From contig VTPC01000639.1 in assembly GCA_011009095.1 (NCBI GenBank), forward strand, positions 214,119 to 278,118: DNA of 64,000 nt, given 5' to 3'. This stretch comes from Ignelater luminosus. Taxonomy: Eukaryota; Arthropoda; Insecta; Coleoptera; Elateridae. Numbering within the stretch: position 1 is the first letter of the stretch; every line of letters starts with the position of its first letter. Of the stretch, positions 47,481 to 59,830 are shown piece after piece. The position numbers were made by a program, and so were the translations under genes. Under the pieces are notes generated by a model. That model was not told the DNA's origin and did not search any database. It saw nothing but the letters and a program-made list of their open reading frames with translations.

Positions 47481-47879
47481 ACCATTTTGGTGATTTCCGT
47501 ACTGGCGGTTAACTCCTGCTACCGCGTCATTTCTTTATCAAAGGCACATGCAAGTATATTATTTGAAGAAATATTTATTGTGATATTACGCTAAGCAAAA
47601 TTTAGATATTGGTGATGAGATTTATTCTGTTTTAAATAAGTGCTGTCGATTCTGGAAATATTTAAGGAATACTGAACAAAATTTAGTTTTTAGCATTGTA
47701 AATTGAGGTTACTACGTCACCTTGATCTTATATTTTGTAGGTTAGAATTTGCTGCCTTTATTTATTTAGATTGATTTGATTTAGTAATAATCAGATGGGT
47801 TTCTTTTGTTTTTCATTCTATTCAACAAATCATAGAATTAAATAATGATTACTATACGCTAGCGAGACTTGGAAAAACA

Positions 47880-48085
47880 TCAGCCACAACTAAATACTAT
47901 AGAAATGAAGATCGAGAAGAACATGGCTTGAGAGAATAAAAAATAGGCACAAGACGCGAAAAAACTATGAATGAGATGAAAATACAGGCTAGAGACCGGA
48001 AGGAATGGAAAGCATGGATAAAAGAAACACGCAATATGTAAATTAATCCGACGCTCTAAAGGACGCAAGGAATGTGTAGAAGAAG
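47880..48085 (+). pseudogene. Possible 3' tail of a LINE
   Basis: The reading RREKTMNEMKIQARDRKEW, then KAWIKETRN and a stop-broken NPTL, resembles the last residues of many insect non-LTR ORF2 proteins (ARDRxEWR). It is short and broken, with no RT nearby. Confidence 0.3.
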
Positions 48086-48484
48086 AAGATAACTTTATAT
48101 GTATTGGTTAAGAATTTATCTTTTTATTAAAACAAATAATGTCATACTATAATCCAGCAACTAAATTTCGTATTTTTGTGTGTACAAAGGCCTTAAGGAA
48201 TTAGGTTACAATAAAAAGTTGGGTTGACCATTTTTTATTTTTCTTTAATTTTACTTACTTGCATTATCTGCTCGTTCTATTTATCATTAGTGAAATATGT
48301 CATTTTCTTTTTTTTGTGTATAAGTAGAGTAGAATTAAATGATATAAACTACATTTCTGATATTTTCTTTGAGAGAGTATTAAACAGCAATTTTGTGGTT
48401 TTGTTATTTTAGTTTTCCGCTTTTTACCCAAATTATCAGGCTTAACTTTTTTTTATAAATAAAAAGAGGTGGCGTTTTTGGAAA

Positions 48485-48805
48485 CGCGGGAGGTGTCTAT
48501 GGTTTGCTACAATCCCAAGGGAATCCTGGAGCCTCACGTTCTAAAGCACTTTGAAATCAGAGAACATAAACTGTAACAACACCTTCAGTGGATAATATGC
48601 AAATATGAATAAGACTCAAACATCTAAAGCATTCACATCATTTGCCCACATTTTTGATTTAATTGAGATCCATTATCAGAAGAAATTATCTTTGGTTTCC
48701 CCACAGTATGATGCGATTAATAACACTAAGAGCTGTAGCCCGTTTCAATGGATATAATGCTACATGCTTTGAAAAAGCATCGATGACAAACAGAACAATA
48801 AAAAT
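48485..48805 (-). pseudogene. LTR-retrotransposon integrase core (broken)
   Basis: On the minus strand: IVLFVIDAFSKHVALYPLKR (first catalytic Asp in VIDxFSKxVxLYP), ATALSVINRI, then after a shift ISSDNGSQLNQK (second Asp, DNGSQF motif), and after another shift VSLIHI.YHPEG-like sequence toward the third acidic residue. This is Ty3/gypsy-type. It stops right beside the left TIR of the piggyBac at 48812, which inserted in or next to it. Confidence 0.65.
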
Positions 48806-49078
48806 TATTAACCCATTAGCGCCCTGCATTGCCATATAGTAACACTAACGGAGTCTATAATTTTGCTAATTATAGATTTAATTCGGTGATTACTGAATAG
48901 ATGACGTTACAATTCGTTAATGTAACGGTTGGACAATTTATCAATCTCTAACCAATTAAAATCTTTTACTAAAAGGTAACAAATTTCAGTGTTACCTATA
49001 CTTGCAACATATCTCTTTGGCGTTTTCCGTTATCTTATCGTAAATTTTAGCGTTACCATACGGTAAAGCTAGGCGTTT

Positions 49079-52000
49079 TTGTTGCCTAATATATTCAAAT
49101 CGTATACCGACGATTTACATCTTGATGGTTTGTATATTGAGCCTCTAGAACCAAGTATTCTTTCAGACAAAGATTCTGCTCGGGACGAGAATAATTGCAA
49201 AATAGCTTATCTACCTGGAGAACAACTAGCAGAAAATTCTGAGATTGTTTTACGAAATAGTGGTCATACAGAAGAGGTGAATAGTAAAAGTAGCAATATT
49301 TACACTAAATTAAATACTGTCAACCATAATGGAACAGTCTGTCCGTCTAAAACGTGTAGCAATAAATAATTATTTATAAGTCAACGGAGATTTGGATTTA
49401 CGATGTTCAAGATTTTCAGCCTCAAACTATTCCGTTTAATGAATCAAACCGCAGTGGAAATGTTCGAATTATTTATTGACGATCAAGTAGTGCACTACTT
49501 AGCGGAAAAATCAGCGTTATACTCAGTTCAAAAACTATCCAAATTCAAATATATCGCCTGACGAATTTATATGTACCATAACCATACTGATTACCTTGCA
49601 AACGATACGATTGGGACTCTAAGGAAGATATGCAAAATCCTTTTGTCATCAATGCAATGAGACGAAATAAATTTTGGACAATTATGCAGTTTTTACACTG
49701 TGCTGACAACAACCTACCCAATTTAGAAGATAAAGCATAGAAATAGAGACCACTAATGGATAAGTTCAAACAACGGTTTTAGAAAATTTGATTCCTGAAG
49801 AACATATAAGTTATGATGAAGTACTTTGGAAGGCACAGATGCAAACAGTTTAATTGTGAGAAGCCCATCCGTTTTGGTTTCGAAATGTAGTCGCTAAGCG
49901 CTTCACACACTTATCTCAGAAACTGTTTGGTCACCTACAGAACCATTTATTAGAACGCGGAATGAAATTTCTGACATTAATACGAAATTACCGTACAACT
50001 TCTTTTTTGATAAATCTGTTCACCAGTGTAGATTTCTAAATTATATTCTTCAAAATGGATATGGAGCCACAGGAGCTATACGCCAAAATCGTGTTCCTAG
50101 AAGTTGTCCCTTGCCAAATAAACAAACAGTAAATCGACAATTCGAGAATGGTATACGTTGGCTCGATAATAATGTAGGTATCCTTGCATGTTTAATCCCG
50201 TAGCTCAAAGTCGAACATGGGGGGGATTACCCAAGTAATGATGTTCTTACCTGAAACTAATGCTTAAATTTTCAAGTAGAATACCTAAATACAATACCTA
50301 AAGAGCGCCAGAAAACAGTAACACTAAACGATGTAATTTGTCGACCTGTTCCCACATCGTTGAACTTCCTGTATATAGGAGTTCACTCTGTGAACACCCA
50401 GTATATAAAAACTTAAGAATTGTGTCCTGATGTTAGAATACGGGCTCTCTCTAGTTCTCATACTAGAAATGAACTTTATAAAACATCAGCTTCAATCATC
50501 AAAATTTTATAAATCTGCTTCTTCTAGAAGCCAGGAATTCAACATAAATCTAAAAACAAAACAAACAATGCTAAATAAAATACCAAAAATAAGTGACGCA
50601 CAATAGATTTATTACTATACTTTGAAATGAAAAAAAATGATCAACAAAAGATCGAATATCGATCTTTAGATCTGTAAATTTACTAAAAACTCTTTATTAT
50701 TACAATATTAAATTAAGAATTAAATTATAAATTTTGTCAATCAACAAACATAAAAAGACTCATTATAATACAAAAAAAAAGTATAATTGCTACAGAATAG
50801 CAGCTGACCATATGAACGTCTCTCAACAAAAAAACAAAACAATAACTCGCGTCATTGCTGCCACATAAAGACTTTTAATACACGTAACTTGCATTTTATT
50901 TAGCACATCACAAACTTCAATTATTAGTTAAAAGAGAGGGTACCATTTCCACCAGACGACGTCAAAGATGCATGAATCTATCCAAAATAAGTTCATACCT
51001 TACAAAAGGTAAGAGATACGCCAAACATGACAGAAGATCTTAGCTAACTTCAAAATCAACACTCGAAATGTCTTAAAAACGACACAGAAAATTCTCCATT
51101 TCCTTACGGGGCTATAAAGTGTTCTATAAGCACTGGAAAAATTCCATTCGGCTTGCTTTAACAATATAATTTCAACTACGTGGACAATAGTTATTTTGCG
51201 ATGCAAAATAACAAAACGAAATTAAACAGGGAAAATACTTCCCACTACATGTAAACTCCGGAATTATTTAATCCGACCAGGAGGATCGTTACTGTATTTC
51301 CAAAACCAGCCTTTGAAAACACTTACGATACGAAAAACTAAAAAAATGAATTCACGGAAGAAACTTTGCGTTAACAGACAAACGAAGCCCGGAACGGGCA
51401 TTGGCCTGACGCCGAAGCGGCCTAGTTGGTGGCCGGCTATAGCTTACTTAGGGGCACCCAGATTTTTAACACGTAAGTGGTCCAGAATTAATAAAGAAGC
51501 CGGAACCACACTGTAGTATTGATGATAACATGGAAAGACATAGGGGCCGTGGAAACTTACAAACGCTCATGATTCCAACGTAAATCAGGCTTTCTCTGAA
51601 GCATAAAATGCTGAAATATCAACAGAATTTTCTACGAACTGATAACTAAAAAAAAGACGATTAAATTTTACGAAAAGTCACGTACGGTAACAATTTTAAC
51701 AATAAAACTTTAAAGGAACCTTTGACGAAATATCTGTTGACAGTATAAATAAAATAATAATACGAAATCAAACGATAAGTTCATATTAAATTATATTTAA
51801 AGCGAAACTCAAAGCAAAACTCGGATGAATACGTAAAATTTCGAAATGGCATTACAACGGTATCTCACAAAACGAAAAAAAAAAGTTTTTCAGGTACCAA
51901 GGCTATATGCCACTGTCGAATATAAATAATAAATACTTGAGAAATACTGAGGTTATGAATGAAAATGTATCAAGATGAAGAATATCTATTAGGAGTAAAA

Positions 52001-52280
52001 AATAGTGGTGGTTCCTTTTTACGTGGATGCTTGATGTTGCAACTGAAAATCCTTGGGTGCTGTGTAATAAAGCCGGGCATCAAGTGACGCAAATTCAGTT
52101 CCGCGGGAAAATTGTGTACTTGACAAAATACAGAACCCCTCTTCATGGAGCCGGAACACCATCGGCAGCTCTGAACAGCATAACGCTAAACAGAATGATA
52201 TAAGGTATGAAAAAAAAGGTCACGTATTGGTACCAACAGAAGGCAAAAAAAGAAGAATTCTTCTAGTGTACGAACAATAT
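49079..52280 (+). pseudogene. piggyBac transposase of element 1 (broken, in two blocks)
   Basis: Block 1 (49079-50195): MLPNIFKSYTDDLHLDGLYI, an acidic N terminus, AVEMFELFIDDQVVHYLA, NPFVINAMRRNKFWTIMQF, HCADNNNLPN, EEHISYDEVLW (first catalytic Asp; reached by a shift), KPIRFGF, PYNFFFDKS (second Asp), and GYGATGAIRQNRVPRSCPL. Block 2 (about 51890-52280): ENVSR.RISIRSKK.WWF, FTWMLDVATENPWVLCNKAG, FRGKIVYLTKYR, GAGTPSAALN. These are the usual piggyBac landmarks. The third Asp region (GVDxMD) is not readable. Many stops; non-functional. Confidence 0.82.
50216..51885. other. Sequence interrupting the piggyBac 1 transposase
   Basis: No gene recognised. The piggyBac reading ends at DNNVGILAC (about 50195) and resumes near 51890. 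GAACACCCAGTATATAAAA at 50392 carries the same ACACCC(A/T)GTAT motif as Tc1/mariner ends elsewhere in the window, but no partner is visible. The frame at 51313-51516 is not recognised. Confidence 0.35.
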
Positions 52281-52482
52281 GTTAACTTAGCGTTACCATA
52301 TGGTAACCGGCCATAATTAGCAATCTACTAATTACTTAACAATAAAAAGCTCATAGCTCACAATTTTCTATATAACTAAATGCAAATCATTACAAAAACT
52401 AGATAAAATTATAGAAAGAATATTTATTAAAGAAAAATATAACCGTATTACAAATTTTTTTATTAGATTCCTGCCACATATA

Positions 52483-52521
52483 TTTCGGCTCTCTAATTAA
52501 TTTAAAACAAGTCATCATCAG
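52483..52521 (-). ncRNA. Hammerhead-ribozyme-like core motif, copy 2
   Basis: On the minus strand CTGATGA is followed about 28 bases later by GAAA. TGACT after the first box and AGCC before GAAA would pair with one A-C mismatch to form stem II. The layout resembles copy 1 at 37520-37555 and a motif (CTGATGATG ... CCGAAA) that recurs in arthropod repeats. Confidence 0.28.
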
Positions 52522-53370
52522 GCGGTTAGAGAAAAACAAACTGTAAGATACAATTATTATAAATTAGTTAAAAAAATCTTAAAAACAATAAATTTTGATC
52601 TACTTAATGCCTTTAAATTCTAAATAAATTTAAAGTATCAACTTATGTGAACTACATTTTTATTCTTAATTTGATTTAATTATTTAGTTGTTACTATAAA
52701 TAACTTTTTCGTTCATGAAGTGAAACTTTTTAAATGCAAAGATGGTGCAAGTCTAGTTGATAAAAGTGTACAATGGAAATTTTTATCTAGTTGAAATAAA
52801 TAAAATAAATTTGCGCTATACAGGACGTTCTTTCAAAAAATAGCTTTGTATGGGTAATTGTGCATTAGGACATTCGAGTTTGAACTCATTAAGGCATACT
52901 TTGAATACAATGAAACAACAGTTGAATCTACAACAAAACTTATTTTTTTTTTATAAGAAAAAGAAAAAGATTCCTACAGTATTCTATAGTTTTTGGCAAA
53001 ACAATCTTCATCTGTTGGTTTTTAAAGGACTACTTAGGTGCCATTACTCACACTTACGGCCCTGATTTGAGAAAACTGGTTTGTTAATAATTGATTAACG
53101 GCTTTAAAAATTCGCTTGAAAACGATTAGTATTGTTTGGTTTTCTTAAAATAATTGCGGTCTTAGTTAGTTGTTGGGGCCGGGGTGAATTTTAAAAATTT
53201 TATTTGTTCATAATTAAAAGCTAATTAAAGGCTTCAAGAATTAGCTACAAAAGATGACTTATGATTGATTTTCTCAAAATGATTGCGGCCTAAGTAGGTT
53301 GTCGGGGACGGGAGTACAAGTTCTCACACGTACAACCCTGATTTTGAAGAACTTGAAAGTAGGTAATTAA

Positions 53371-55348
53371 CCCTCATAATACCGGATTCTTTTTGCAACA
53401 CGTGATACCAGTGGGATCAATAATGACCCCAAAGCTTTCTACTAGACAGTCGTATAATATTTATAAAAAAGTTTATTTGGTATATGGTATGTAGGTAGGT
53501 TCATACAAATATTTGTTAAACAAATTTGCAAGTTTTGTAATACGATACAATTTTAGAAAATTATATTAAAGGATAGTGACAGGATTACAAATCGTCAGAT
53601 GTCAGATTTACATTAATAGCAGAAAATTTTTTGATGTACATTACAAACAAATCGATAGCAATTCTGACAGCGCTTTCAATATTTTCTGGGACATTTCCAG
53701 CATCTACCACGTTTTAATTTTTGAGTTTCTTGTGGATGGCTTTGTAATGCCGAGGCTTCTTCTTTGCTTCTTCTAGTAACAACTAATTCTTTTCCTAGCT
53801 GCATAACCTCTCTTTTATTCTACAAGCTTCGTTTAGGTGACACCATATAATGTAAGCGTTCAGTGCACTAATGGCTATCATGTTATAGAAAACTGTCGTA
53901 GATCATCTTCTTGTTTGCCTTTTAATGGTGTACGTTCGGACAAGCTTGTCCATTGTATCTACACCTGACTTTGTTTTATTGCGGTTTTTTTTCAGTTTCA
54001 GAAATTTGATCACTCATACACAGTCGATAGCAAGGAGACGATTTTCCTTTTTTTTGGACAGTAGGAGGCTAACATGGTTTTGTCTTGATAACCAAATTTT
54101 GTTGAATGTACATCTCTCCCACGTGTAGTCACTGATTCCTGGGGAAGTTTTGGTTTATTGTTTCAAATTGTACCAAGCAATGTAAAATTTTTCTTTTCCA
54201 TTTTTCTTGCAAGATCAAGGCCAGTAAAAAAAATTGTCAGTGGTCACATTTCTCCCCGATGTTTCAAATCCCTCTGTCATGTCTAAAACAACTCGCTTGC
54301 CTTGGTTGCGTTCATGCTGGTCTCCTGTTTTATCAATATATATATTTGGCAGTTGTAAACAAATGAAGTTTGACTATCGCATGCTGCCCAGATCTTTATA
54401 CCATACTTCCCTGGTTTAAAAGGTATGAACTGTTTGAAGGGGCATCTACCGCGGAAAGTAAGCAGCTACTCGTCAACGGTCAGATAGCCATAATTCAAAA
54501 GAAGCGCTAATGGGCGATAATTTATCTGGATCTCGATATTTTCTTCTGGCTTCAGCATTATCAAAACAATCAATCGGACATTGAGAAATGGTGGTGAACC
54601 TGCTTCTATATATAGTAGAAACTTCCATGTAAAAATTAGGTTGATGGTCACCATTATCACTGGATATTGAAGATTCTCTGTCAGACGTATTTTAGGAGTC
54701 CTATTCTGATCGTACTTCAGCACATTCCTCTTCATGGCTGTCACTTGAATTGGCAGTAACATCCTCGTTAACTTCACTATCATTACATTCTTCAAACCAC
54801 TGTAATAAAATATTTTCCGCACTTTCATCAGTTATGCGAACCTAACTTCTTCCAGCCATAATTACTGCATGAATGAGCAAAAACAATAGGAATTGTATGA
54901 ACACAGAGTTCTCAAGGTATAGACAGAATCATTGGGCATGCAGAGAGAAGTAGGAAACTGAGGGATTCCCAGCAAAAACCAATGAAATTTTATTACTCAC
55001 ATAGAAACCGGGGAAGCAGCGCATGAACAGAAAACACGTTACAAAATCCTTCATTTTGAAGAAATAGTTAGACATGAGAAAATATCTAAATAAATGAAAA
55101 AATAGTAGAGGCATGATAAAATAGGGTATTTAGTACCTGGGGTCACTGAGACCCCAATGGTATTACGTGTGATTCTTCTATTTTTTATCAAAATTATACA
55201 AACTACAAAAATTGTGCTTGAGCTAAACTTAGAAAACAATATTTTAGGAAAAGTCAAATTTTTTCAGAATATTTAGTAAAAAAAAATAATAGAAAAATAC
55301 CCTCAAATTACCCGTGGGGTCTCTAGTGACCCCATGGTATTATGAGGG
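53371..55348 (-). mobile_element. piggyBac-type element 2, precise ends, nested in a repeat array
   Basis: A 1,978-bp element with perfect 13-bp TIRs, CCCTCATAATACC at 53371-53383 and GGTATTATGAGGG at 55336-55348, bounded by TTAA at 53367-53370 and 55349-55352. The interior is a minus-strand piggyBac transposase. GGGGTC(A/T)CT(G/A)GAGACCCC-like palindromic sub-terminal sequence lies near 55140-55155, with a copy close to the right end. Confidence 0.9.
53571..54859 (-). pseudogene. piggyBac transposase of element 2 (broken)
   Basis: A start (MAGRS) at 54859 is followed by an acidic N terminus (EECNDSEVNEDVTANSSDSH), FDNAEARRKYRD, then after a deletion GYLTVDE (first catalytic Asp), FRGRCPFKQFIPFKPGKYG, KRVVLDMTEGFE, NVTTDNFF (second Asp), SGVDTMDKLVRTY (third Asp), ALNAYIIW and a C-terminal Cys-rich finger (GRCWKCPRKY, RCQNCYRFVCNVH). 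All three catalytic Asp positions can still be read, but stops and shifts are frequent and the part between the acidic N terminus and the first Asp is shortened. The finger normally binds the element ends. Confidence 0.85.
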
Positions 55349-55679
55349 TTAAAAGCTAATAAAATGCTTCGAGAATAAGCTAGAGAAGATGACGTATGTT
55401 TAATTTTCTCAAAATAATTGCGGTCTTAGTCAGTTGTCGGGGGCCGGGGTGCAAGTACTCACACCAAAAACCCTGATTTTAAAAATTTTATTTGTTTATA
55501 ATTAGAGGCTAATTAAAGGCTTTTGGAGCACTTAATTAGCCTATAATTAGCTTCTATTTTCCATATGGTCCCATATAGTTTTTACGATATGGTTCCGCCT
55601 ACTTTATACTACTTGGATTTTTCATCGTCATCAATTTCAGTATGTAGAAAAAATAATTCGGGCGCTTATGGGTTAACAA

Positions 55680-58600
55680 TATGAATGGCAGTGAGAAACA
55701 AAACACACCTAAAACTAAAGTTATTTTAAAGAGAGATTTAAAACTAAAATTATCAATAAATTCTCGCGCCGCCTTCTAATTCGCAGCTCACTTTTGCGAC
55801 TTTTGAAAGCACGCTCCCGCTTCTTTGCCAAAATCTTGCCACGGTCTGATCAAAGGAGTACTCGGTACAATATACCCGTCTCGATACAAACTGACGGGTA
55901 CTTTACTATTATATTCTTTAAGTAGCGACATCTGTAACCTTGACTGGCACGTTTGATATCAACTAATGCAATAAATTAAAGTTGTGTTTATTTTAAACAA
56001 AAAAATTCTAGAAGTCAACTTAAAGAATTAATTGTATATCCAATATTTAACAGTATAATACAAGTATTTACTAGAACGAAGTAGTTCAAACGCGACATCA
56101 CAATAATATAGATCCAGCAGTTATGTGAAACAGAGTCCTTGCCGAAAGTTCTACTTATGTTAAGGTTTGCGGTATTCTGTAATAGTAAAATAAAGTCGAC
56201 CTTGTTGGCCAGTACATATTCTTAGACAGTTTCCAATGATTTACCAAGTCATAAGCTGTTGAAAAGAAACTTCATGAGGCTTAATCAATGTTCGATAGGG
56301 TTTATACTTATCGTTCATTGTCAATAATGCAACACGAACTAAAGCACAAGCATTTCTGATTTTTACTGGTCTACCTGTTTTTTTCATTTTCAATTTGAAA
56401 GCAAACGACATGGATGAGTTAAACGCTGCTTGAATATTGTATACGATCCAGATTTCCAGGTTTCTGCTTGGAAAACAATGATAAACTTTCCCAGGCTTTT
56501 GTTGATTTTGCTGTCTGGTGTTTCTTGAAAAATTCCTACTTTTGTTCCAAGCTGTTTTGAATTCTTAAACAGGCACAGACGAGTTAATTGATGTGAATCA
56601 ATTTCCTTTCTGTTCCATGTCATCAAATTAATTTGAAAAGGGGTGTTTTTGGCTTTAATGAGTCTGTTTCAAATCTCGGCCGGTTTAAATCTGCTAATTC
56701 TGTCCTTTAGCTATAGGCGAGCCTGTTACTTAAAAAAGCAAAAGTGTAGAACTTTATGAACATTAGATAAAGACTAACACCTTCCTTCAGATCTTCAATT
56801 CTTTCTTCTAAGCATGCAAGTATTTTATTCCCCGCTTACTCTTCGTTAACGGTATTTTGGAATATTATCTCAGCAAGCTCTTATAAGATCTAGTGGGTAT
56901 GCGGTAGGACTCAGTTATAATAGCCTCTTCCCTCTTATCAACTCTCTACATGTTTATTTCACATTATGTTTTTAATTTTTCTTTTGCACACAATAGATAT
57001 TTGTTTAACAAGGACCCACTGTGATATTTTTGCGAACTAATTGGACATGTTAGCAACGAGCTGAGTCTTCTACCCATGCCGCCATCTCGCGGAGTGTCCT
57101 TAAAATCACTTTCGTCCAAGTTAAACACTATATTTTTTGGTAGACCTACTTCTAAAGTTATAAATTGAATAAAGTACGAATTTAATAAAATGTTAGAAAT
57201 TTGCAATTTTGCATATATTTGCATTACCTGTTACAATTACTACGTATATTGCTTAGGGACGAACTTGCAATAAAATAAAATATTAGGAGTCCCTTACAAC
57301 TATTTTATGGACTGCAAAAAGTTACATATACGAGTACAACTACTTTAGAAGTATGTAGATCTGCCTAAAACAATTGGCACTACTAACGTTTAGCGAATAA
57401 TTGCCACGTAATTTTGAAGGTTTAGATTCAATTAATATTTGTCGAGCTGTGGATCTTGAAATAAAAATTAATAGATTGCTTAAAACCAAATTAAATTAAC
57501 AAGATGTTACTGCTGAATGGTTTTTACAAAGCTATATTGCAGTACCTTGGCTATTTTTGGAACATTCTGCGTAATTTTATAATTACTTAATTAAAAGCTA
57601 AACTAATAGGTTCGTTGACTTATTTCATGTTTACTAAGCAATTTTTCACGGCAAACAAAAAAAAACCGGTCGATATCTAAATATTTTAACAAGTTTCCTA
57701 GAAAATCAAAATTGAACATATTAAAAATTTCCACGTTTTCGTAAGTAAAGTATCTTTAAGGAACATTCTAAAGAGATTGCGATGCACGCAATATTTTAAT
57801 TATCTCGTTTAATTAATGTAACTTTATCAGAAAGAGATTTCCTAATGAATTTATTAAAAGTGTACGGTGCTTGCGTGCGATCTTCTGATACAGGTCATTA
57901 TTTTTTATTACTTCACGCTGAGGTTGTAGCCCTTAATAAAACGTTTATAATTGAAGCAATTTGTCAGTCCTTTGAAAAAAGAACCTTTTTCGCCACCCCA
58001 TGAAAAAAAGGAACATTGAGATGTTCTTTTAGAAAAAGAACAAATAAATTTCTTTGAATTTGTATTGTGTTAACATTTCTGGTGTTTATGAAAAATATTC
58101 CCGGCTACATTAAGTATTCAGCAGACCATAAAACTTGAATGTAACTTAAATTTATTGTCTATAAAGTGTAACTAACATTTTGTTGTATTAGTATAAATGT
58201 GTATCACTACACACAACATACCTACATCGCTGAAATGAAAATGAATTGAATGGAAGAGGTATGCAGATCAGTGTCTTAACGTACTGCATTTACATTTAGT
58301 TCGTTGTAAACAACTTTCGAACGTATTATAAAATGTATTACCCTGAGAACATTTTTGAGAATGAATAACTGGCACGTACATTTATGGAATTTGTACTGCG
58401 TTCTGTCCTGTTATTTAGTCTGATAATGAATTTGTAATCGAGGTGTTATACTAAAAAAACAGAAGTATGTGTTTCAATAATATAATTATTATTCCTTTCT
58501 ATAGGGTGACCCACATACCTTACTTATTTGTTTGTTTTGGTTATTTCACGAAATTGAATAATAGTAAGATAATACAATTACAGTTTAGAATTTTATAGTC

Positions 58601-59335
58601 TTGCCTTTCTGGGGCATGTCTAAATAGTTTCCTACCCATCTCTGAATTCTATTTAAATTGAGCTAGTTACAAAAACAATAATAACAGAAATAAACATTGA
58701 TCTGATCTACAAAATTCTAAGGTGCAGAAACCCGCATTATTGTATAATCTCATGGTATTGACTTCTTCCTTTGCATCACGCGTCGATTGGCATGCAACCA
58801 AGTACCCTAGTGCTGTAAATACATTACTAGTAATGAGTTTTTATCATGTTTATGACATTGCACATTTTTTGGAGTTTTTACTTTTAATAGATCCCAACTT
58901 TGCAGTTTAGGTATGACTTTAGCTAGATTATCCGTACAAAGCAGAAGAGTAAAATTCTTTATCGCATCTGTTGCCCAAGGAAACTTTTAAGAGAAGAAAT
59001 ACCACTTCTGCTGCGTCAATAAAAACTCTTAAGTTTTACATTGCATTCTATACACAGTTTTTTCAATTTTCAGGTTCTACCTTTGAGACACCACAATACA
59101 TATTCAAAATAATTGTTTTTACTATTGGTCCAGATAGATACAGTTCTTGTAACGAAATTTCAGTTGCGTGTCAGCATTTGACAATTATTACTAGTTTACA
59201 AGGCTTCATATCCAAAAATAAAAAGGCTTGAATATAATAAAGAATTTGAGTCTGCTAAATTAGAATTTGAAGTCAGAAAAGTTCTATCACGTTACAGTTT
59301 TGAAATATTTATTATAATTAAAAGTTATAAAGAAA
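55680..59335. other. Intergenic DNA with doubtful coding traces
   Basis: No convincing gene. The minus frame 57224-56964 contains VFNLDESDFKDTP, reminiscent of the first catalytic box of pogo-like transposases (NxDExxF), followed by nothing recognisable. The minus frame 56626-56390 and the plus frames at 58722 and 58971 show no known motifs. Confidence 0.35.
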
Positions 59336-59339
59336 AGAG

Positions 59340-59830
59340 GATTATAAAACTGAAAGATTAGAAATGACTAACTTTAGCCTGATTTTTATAACTGCTGTTC
59401 GTGTCCCTTAACATAGACCAACAGTAGTCCCCCAACATATTTTGGTCCCTTACACCTTGATATTGACGTTCGAAATTTTTTAAATCTTGATGAAAAGTTC
59501 ACCATATTTGTCGCTTATGCTGCCTAAATTCTCAGTAAAGAAATCAAGATGAGAATGTAAGAAGTGAATCTTAAGAGACAAGTCCACTCCGATCTTATAA
59601 TAATTAAGCAATAAATCAGAAACACCGTTTTGAACGACTTCCAAGCGGATTTTCAATACCAGATAAATAGTTTTCAAACTTCTCATTTTTTCTTATTTGT
59701 GGGCCTACAAATATACCTTCCTTAAGTTTAGCTTCAGAAAGACTGGGAAAAATTTTTTGCAGATATTTGAACGCAGATTCTGTTTTGTTTAGTGTCTTTA
59801 CAAAATTTTTAATAGTGTGTATCATTACAA
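59340..59830 (-). pseudogene. C-terminal part of a recurrent transposon-associated insect protein (frameshifted)
   Basis: Two overlapping frames join by one shift near 59640. In order: IKNFVKTLNKTESAFKYLQK, KLKEGIFVGPQIRKNEKF, then VSDLLLNYYKIG, LKIHFLHSHLDFF, ENLGSISDKYGELF, and in a further frame QYQGVRDQNMLGDYCWSMLR to a stop near 59345. The LK(I/L)H(F/Y)LHSHLD and NLGxxSDExGExF blocks are well known to me from many repetitive, uncharacterised arthropod proteins. Their biochemical role is not established in my knowledge. The N-terminal part is missing. Confidence 0.65.

Larger units (their letters stand above)
53041..55560 (+). repeat. Array of about 130-155-bp repeats split by piggyBac 2
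   Basis: The block ATTGCGGTCTTAGTTAGTTG and relatives occur at 53153, 53282 and 55417, each followed by GGGGxCGGGxTG and (in two) CAAGTxCTCACAC ... CCCTGATTTT, and each preceded by TTTTCT(T/C)AAAAT. Subtracting piggyBac 2 and one TTAA, the spacings are 129 and about 153 bases. A fourth partial unit (ACTCACACTTACGGCCCTGA) lies at 53046. The array ends with an inverted repeat built on GCTAATTAAAGGC near 55510-55545. Confidence 0.7.
48812..55672 (+). mobile_element. piggyBac-type element 1, decayed and interrupted by insertions
   Basis: The left end is TTAA (48808-48811) then CCCATTAGCGCCC; the right end is GGGCGCTTATGGG then TTAA (55673-55676). The 13 terminal bases match with one change. TTAA duplications and CCC-initial ends are diagnostic of piggyBac. 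CTATAATTAGC near 55550 mirrors GCTAATTATAG near 48876, supporting the pairing. A plus-strand transposase lies inside, split by about 1.7 kb of unrelated DNA (50.2-51.9 kb). The right part holds a repeat array and a second piggyBac. Without insertions the element would be about 2 kb. Confidence 0.7.

Noticed and set aside
56964..57224. Possible pogo-like transposase from VFNLDESDF
   Set aside because: Only the first catalytic box is suggestive; no second or third box or TIR was found, so it was not listed as a gene.
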